From the NCBI GenBank assembly GCA_030043815.1, contig JASHWX010000141.1, positions 1 through 5,705 on the forward strand: 5,705 nt of DNA, written 5' to 3'. Both the position numbers and the translations under genes were made by a program. The notes below the pieces were generated by a model. The model was not told where the DNA came from, ran no database searches, and saw nothing but the letters and a program-made list of their open reading frames with translations. Origin of the DNA: Candidatus Rhabdochlamydia sp. GTDB lineage: Bacteria > Chlamydiota > Chlamydiia > Chlamydiales > Rhabdochlamydiaceae. How positions within the stretch are numbered: the stretch's first letter is position 1; every line of letters starts with the position of its first letter. Positions 1-4,100 of this stretch are shown here, piece by piece.

Positions 1-468
1 GATCATCGGATTGATCGTATTCAAGAGATGCTGATATTGCGGGTCGTTAAGAAAGTGATCGCGGACTGTAATGAAAAGATACTGGCAAAGCGTGGCGAGC
101 CCTCGCGTCGCTTGCCCTGCGAGGATACCGCCGGCAGAGGCCAGGATGTTGTTCAAGATCTGTCTGCCTCGCGAAGCAACTTCTCCTACATTCAAAACGT
201 TTTGATCGGGCTGTCCGGGTTGCTGTGCTGCAGGAGCAGGAGCGATGTTGTTATACGCATTTTGGGCAATTGCAGCCCCTCTGTCGGCAGCTCCTTGAAC
301 GATTTGCCCCGCTACCCATCTTGCAGGAGCTCCAAGAACATTTAAGGCGACGCTCGTCGCAGCTGACGCGGCAGCCCCTGGATTGTTCCAGGCATAACGC
401 AAAGCTTCTCCAGGATGATTCCAAGCCCAGCGCCAGCCGGAGGCCTCATTGGGTGCGTTTACAGCCAT
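1..468 (-). CDS. Unrecognised Ala/Gly/Pro-rich protein, N-terminal 156 residues (C-terminus off left edge)
   Basis: The frame from the ATG at 468 stays open for 156 codons to the left edge, so the gene is cut and its true length is unknown. The start is supported by a GAGGA Shine-Dalgarno 8 nt upstream (477-481) and a consensus TATAAT promoter further up. No signal peptide is visible. Residues 12-33 are Trp-rich and hold two tandem units, AWNHPGEA (15-22) and AWNNPGAA (26-33). Residues 32-74 are an Ala/Gly-rich, probably helical stretch. A Pro/Ala/Gln linker follows at 76-89 (APAPAAQQ..). Residues 104-135 form a hydrophobic, Gly-containing helix region (ILNNILASAGG.., ending LFITV) that could be amphipathic or membrane-associating, though its Q and R residues argue against a plain transmembrane span. 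The last visible segment contains DPQYQHLL and INPMI. I do not recognise a family. The linker and following modules resemble parts of the giant protein at the other end of the window, which suggests paralogy (inference). Confidence 0.85.
   Translation of the reverse strand, partial: MAVNAPNEASGWRWAWNHPGEALRYAWNNPGAAASAATSVALNVLGAPARWVAGQIVQGAADRGAAIAQNAYNNIAPAPAAQQPGQPDQNVLNVGEVASRGRQILNNILASAGGILAGQATRGLATLCQYLFITVRDHFLNDPQYQHLLNTINPMI
361..426 (-). repeat. Trp-containing tandem repeat, two 11-residue units in the left protein
   Basis: Residues 15-25 (AWNHPGEALRY) and 26-36 (AWNNPGAAASA) align without a gap and share AWN-x-PG-x-A. The 33-bp units are diverged at DNA level but still share blocks such as TGGAA. 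Immediately before the first unit, GWRW adds two more Trp residues. Confidence 0.6.
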
Positions 469-476
469 TTTTTGAA

Positions 477-481
477 TCCTC
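477..481 (-). promoter_or_regulatory. Shine-Dalgarno site GAGGA for the leftward gene
   Basis: On the minus strand GAGGA ends 8 nt before the ATG at 468, a good spacing. It decides the start of the leftward gene. By contrast, mazG on the other side of the same intergenic region has no such site. Confidence 0.75.
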
Positions 482-497
482 AATTTTTAGCAAAGAA

Positions 498-526
498 ATT
501 ATAGTTCTTGTCCAAATTGTCGACAA
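498..526 (-). promoter_or_regulatory. Sigma70-like promoter of the leftward gene
   Basis: A perfect -10 box TATAAT lies on the minus strand at 503-498. A -35-like TTGTCG (4 of 6 match to TTGACA) lies at 526-521, with a 17-bp spacer. Transcription would begin near 491, giving a leader of about 23 nt that contains the GAGGA site. The -35 box lies inside the 16-bp palindrome, so a protein bound there would be expected to block this promoter. The boxes are seen; activity is inferred. Confidence 0.6.
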
Positions 527-536
527 TTTATAAAAT
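508..536 (+). promoter_or_regulatory. Sigma70-like promoter of mazG, predicting a leaderless mRNA
   Basis: A -35-like TTGTCC (508-513, 4 of 6) is followed 17 bp later by TAAAAT (531-536, 5 of 6). The expected transcription start, about 7 nt after the -10 box, falls near 543, only a few bases before the mazG ATG at 547. No Shine-Dalgarno is seen before that ATG; the sequence there is A/T only apart from one C. The mRNA would therefore be leaderless or nearly so. The spacer holds the 16-bp palindrome. This promoter overlaps the leftward one back to back. Confidence 0.5.
514..529. promoter_or_regulatory. Perfect 16-bp palindrome, candidate operator between divergent promoters
   Basis: AAATTGTCGACAATTT equals its own reverse complement over 16 bp with no central gap. 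It lies in the spacer of the mazG promoter and covers the -35 box of the leftward promoter. That is a classic position for a dimeric repressor controlling both genes. By chance, with equal base use, a perfect 16-bp palindrome is expected about 0.1 times per 5.7 kb and about 0.001 times in a 78-bp intergenic stretch. No regulator gene is present in the window, so the binding protein is unknown. Confidence 0.55.
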
Positions 537-546
537 ATTTAACTTT

Positions 547-1167
547 ATGGAAAATTTTGATTCTTTGATTAAAGTCGCTGAACGCTTGCTCGGCCCTGGA
601 GGGTGCCCCTGGGACCAAAAGCAGACCTTTTCCAGCTTGCAGCCGTATGTCTTGGAAGAGGCCCACGAGGTCATCGAGGCAGTCGATGCCGGGGATGATG
701 GGAAAATCGTCGAGGAACTCGGCGATCTCCTGTATACAATCATTTTTTACGCCAAGCTTGCTGAAAAAACTGGACGATTTGCCATGGAGGACATCGTCAA
801 TACGGTAAAGGAAAAATTGATTCGGCGCCATCCCCATGTCTTTGGCGAAGTCAAAGTCAAAGGAGTGGACGACATCATGCAAAATTGGGAAAAGATCAAG
901 GCGGAAGAAAAGGGAAAGGGGAAGAAGCCGAAAAGTCCATTTGATGACATCCCTCCCACTCTACCTACCCTGGTCAAAGCGCAAAAAATCTTAAGACGCA
1001 TCCTCCGTTCAGAAACTTCTGAACTTGCCGCTAGGACTTTTTCTCAAGCGACGGAAGAGGAAATCGGCGATGCCATGATTAACCTGATTCTGCAGGCAGA
1101 GAAGAGCGATATCGATGCAGAAAGCGCGCTGAGGCGCGCGCTTTTAAGAATTGAGAGAGAAAATTAG
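547..1167 (+). CDS. mazG: MazG nucleoside triphosphate pyrophosphohydrolase, C-terminal domain eroded
   Basis: MazG proteins are cytosolic, Mg-dependent enzymes that hydrolyse (d)NTPs to NMP and pyrophosphate; they clean the nucleotide pool and in E. coli affect (p)ppGpp. This one has 206 residues. The N-terminal domain is textbook: GPGGCPWDQKQTF (16-28), the metal-binding EExxE as E37-E38-A-H-E41, the partner ELGD (E57..D60), RRHPHVFG (93-100), NWEKIK (113-118) and LPTLVKAQKI (139-148). The second MazG domain is shortened. It keeps an EEEIGD-like helix (170-175) and a last helix (190-205) but lacks the first EExxE helix and the C-terminal tail; E. coli MazG is about 263 aa. The ATG at 547 is chosen because M-E-N-F-D-S-L matches the family's N-terminus. 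An in-frame TTG at 508 would add 13 unlikely residues and overlaps the promoter. There is no mazE/mazF or relA next to it. The gene is convergent with the giant gene, sharing 4 bp at the stops. Confidence 0.95.
   Translation: MENFDSLIKVAERLLGPGGCPWDQKQTFSSLQPYVLEEAHEVIEAVDAGDDGKIVEELGDLLYTIIFYAKLAEKTGRFAMEDIVNTVKEKLIRRHPHVFGEVKVKGVDDIMQNWEKIKAEEKGKGKKPKSPFDDIPPTLPTLVKAQKILRRILRSETSELAARTFSQATEEEIGDAMINLILQAEKSDIDAESALRRALLRIEREN
1121..1145 (-). terminator. GC-rich hairpin, likely terminator of the giant leftward gene, inside the mazG 3' end
   Basis: AAAGCGCGC (1121-1129) and GCGCGCTTT (1136-1144) form a perfect 9-bp stem with a 6-nt loop, flanked by A and T runs on both sides. On the minus strand it begins 19 nt after the giant gene's TAA stop and ends in a short T run (TTTCT), so it fits an intrinsic terminator of that transcript. 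On the plus strand it has TTTT after the stem but lies before the mazG stop, so efficient use there would cut mazG mRNA. It may act in both directions to some degree. The same bases encode the MazG helix ESALRRALL. Confidence 0.55.
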
Positions 1168-4100
1168 GCTTTCTTTCCTCTCATTTCCAAGTAGGGGATC
1201 AAGAACATGTGGTTGAGCATGCCGTAGCGCTGCGTGTCTTCCCGTTTGACGAATTTGATGAAGCCTTCCATGCGCTCATAGACTCGGCTGTAGACAAACT
1301 GCGTGACTAAGTCTAGGACGGCTCCCTTCATGTCGACCGGCATGTAATTGAGGTAACCCATCTGTTTGACAATTTCATCTTTCTTTGCATTGAACGTGTT
1401 CAGATGCTGCTCTGCTTGCGTAATCGACCGTTTAATGGCTTCCTTTGCGTTTCTTTCCAGGTTGCCGTTTGTGTCGAGGAAGCCGGACCGGTCGATCGCG
1501 CCTTGGATCTCTCTGAAGATCGCATGGTATTCCGCATTGCCAAGCACTGCCGCCGTCGCTTGAGCTCTTAAGTTTAAAAATTCTGCATAAGCTTTGTCCA
1601 CAGCATCAGAAGTTGAGGCATCTTCCATGGCTTCGATCTTGCCAATCAGGAGAGGCAGCAGATGGCCGTCGCGATTGAATGCTGATTGGATTTGTTGTTT
1701 AAGCATAGCGAATCTGTTTTTCAGTTCTGAAGAGAGGATCAAGACCAAATGCTGTTTCTTTTCGTTGGCTATTTGATTGAGCAGTGAATGGGGCTTTGCT
1801 TGCTCAGCGAAGAAGTCATTTTTCTCTTTTATTTTGCGGCGATCGATCAAGTGATTGGCGATCAACCGATTTTCTTGAGAAATCTTATTTAAGAGTAAAG
1901 AGAGGTGGCTCTTGCGGATTAGGTCGAGGTATTTTTCTCTGACTGTCTCGATCTGTTCAGGGAGATTCGATGCTGCGAGGGTTTGAAGCAGATGCGAAAG
2001 CGGCTCTTTGAGCTCAGCGGGGACGCGGTCGATCAGTCCTTGGAGATCTTCGATGTGTTTTTTATTGCGTTCTTTGGTTGCATTGAGTCGGATGAGGTCC
2101 ATTTGGTCATTGAAAATCGGCCTGATCAAGGCGTCATTTTGTCCTTCTTGGACAAATCTTTGCCATGCCGCGACATCGCTGGCGTGGATGCGGGCTCGAT
2201 CATTGAGCAATCCTCGGAATGCGATGCGGGCCTCAGTGGCCTTTCCTTCTTCACTTGCATCTTCCATTGCTTTGAGATGAGAAGACAACTGTTCTCTAAG
2301 CTCTAGGCTATTTGCTGTTGCGCCTTGGATTTTTCTTTTCAATTCTGCGATTTTCTCATTTCTCGCTTTCGTCAGGGTAGGCATTGCTGTCAACGCATGA
2401 GCATTGTTCGCAATCATCTCAATGAGATTGCTGCCTTGCAGGGCCCGAATTTGTCTTTCCTGCATTTCGGTCAATGCATGAGCACTATCCGCTGCTTCAT
2501 TTTCTTGCTTGTTATCGAGATTTGGGCAGATCTTCCTTAAATCTTTTAAGAGGGTGTCCACTTTTTGCAAGTCGGTTTCACAAGCGCTTAAAGCCTCGGG
2601 TGTCGCTCCGCCTGGGCCTGCAAGCCTTAATGGGATTGCGCGCAGGAAATCGAGCGCGATTTTCAACTTTTCTCGGATGGTTTTCGTCTCTTCGAGTTTT
2701 GATGAATACAACTTCATGCGTGTGAGCGTTTGCACGAGAGGGCGCGCATGCTCAGCCATGTCGGCATATTGTTTTCTGATCTCCCCTTTATCGTAAGAGT
2801 TAGCTTCAGCGCTGCGCACTTCGAAGTGGACCTTATTGCTATTTTTTTGGAATTTCCGGGTCGTTTCGCAAATCTTATCGATCCTATTTAGAGAGGCAGG
2901 GGATGAGAAATCGGCGTTTGGAGCATTCAACTCTGTAAGGCTGTCTTTCATAAGCCCGATATAATTTTCTGCCCTGTCTTTGAGTTCTTTGATTTTTCGA
3001 TTCGTCTCAGCTTGTTGCTCTTCGCCGCTGAAATCAAGGTATTCTTCGACGGCGCGCGTTACGCTGAGCCGCAGAATCTGGCTTCCTAATTTAGGGACCT
3101 GATTTTCAACCTCGCTTCGTTGCTTAGAGGTATAATTTTGGCCGACGTCAAAGGCGCGGTTGGCCAGACTTGCGAATTGATAAGTCAGTTTATAGAACTG
3201 GTCGGGTTTTGCGAGCGTCTGAATGCTCAAAGCCAGCAGATTTGTCACCTTTTCGACGACTTGCTCAATGAATGCCGCGTTTTCAACGCCTTGGACAAAG
3301 CGGGACAAGCTAAAAGTGCGTTCGACGGTATCTTTCAGCTCTACTCGTGACTGGCACTTTGTCATGGGCAAGATCTCAAAGAGGTTCTTCACGATCTGCT
3401 TATTTTGATCTTGATGTTCCAATAGGATGGGGTCGTCATCGCTTGAACGATTTTTTTGTTTCACCTGTTCTTGGAGAAGTTTCAAGATTTCCTTGAGCTG
3501 ATCTTTGATGACGTAAGTGAGTGCATAGCCCCCGTTGTCTTGCAGCGCTCCTACAGTTTTATCGACAAGAGAGGATACCATTTCCTCTGGGTGAGGGATA
3601 AACTTTTTGACGGCCCACGCCAAAATTCTGTTTCCCGTCGCTTTTTGGATAATTTCTTGAGCAAAACTATCATAGAGGTCTTTAACGTTATGGCCCAAAT
3701 TCGCGTCCTTTTGATCCAGTTCTTTTAAGACCATTTCATCGATCTTGTGAGTGGGGTTGTCATTCTTTGCAATCCTTTCGTAGACCCCGCCTAAGATGGT
3801 GAGATAGCGAATGATATTGTTTGATTCGAGTGTTCGAAGGGATTCAAAATTCGTCCCCTCGTTTTTTTCAATATAGTCGAAAATCGTTTTGAAATAATAC
3901 GTAATCGCATTCGAAGCAAAATGTTTAAGAATCTTGCTGAAAATGAAGTATTGGAATTTTGCATTGAGCCAAGTGAAGAATCCGATATTCTTTTTATCGA
4001 GCTCTTCAAAGAAGAGGGATTTCAATTTTGTTTCAGATGTTGCTGAGTCCACGAGCAGCTTCATGTAAAATCCCTCGCTTGTAGGCTTAAGACCGCATAC

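Noticed and set aside
88..159. Chlamydial Inc-type bilobed membrane domain in the left protein
   Set aside because: The region is hydrophobic but carries Gln and Arg and does not form two clear 20-residue spans; the organism is also not established.
28..533. Two plus-strand open frames, 28-345 and 225-533
   Set aside because: They lie opposite the leftward gene, which has a consensus promoter and Shine-Dalgarno. Their translations are low-complexity Ser/Arg/Cys-rich and have no ribosome site.
508..546. TTG at 508 as the mazG start
   Set aside because: The 13 added residues do not match the family, the codon overlaps the predicted -35 box, and a transcript from the predicted promoter would not contain it.
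499..882. Antisense 127-residue frame opposite mazG
   Set aside because: It is a mirror of the well-supported mazG coding sequence with no start signals.
547..1167. A mazEF toxin-antitoxin locus
   Set aside because: Neither neighbour resembles MazE or MazF; mazG is alone here.
1150..1182. Imperfect GAGAGA / CTCTC pairing around the shared stops as a terminator
   Set aside because: Pairing is interrupted and AT-rich, much weaker than the 9-bp hairpin at 1121-1144.
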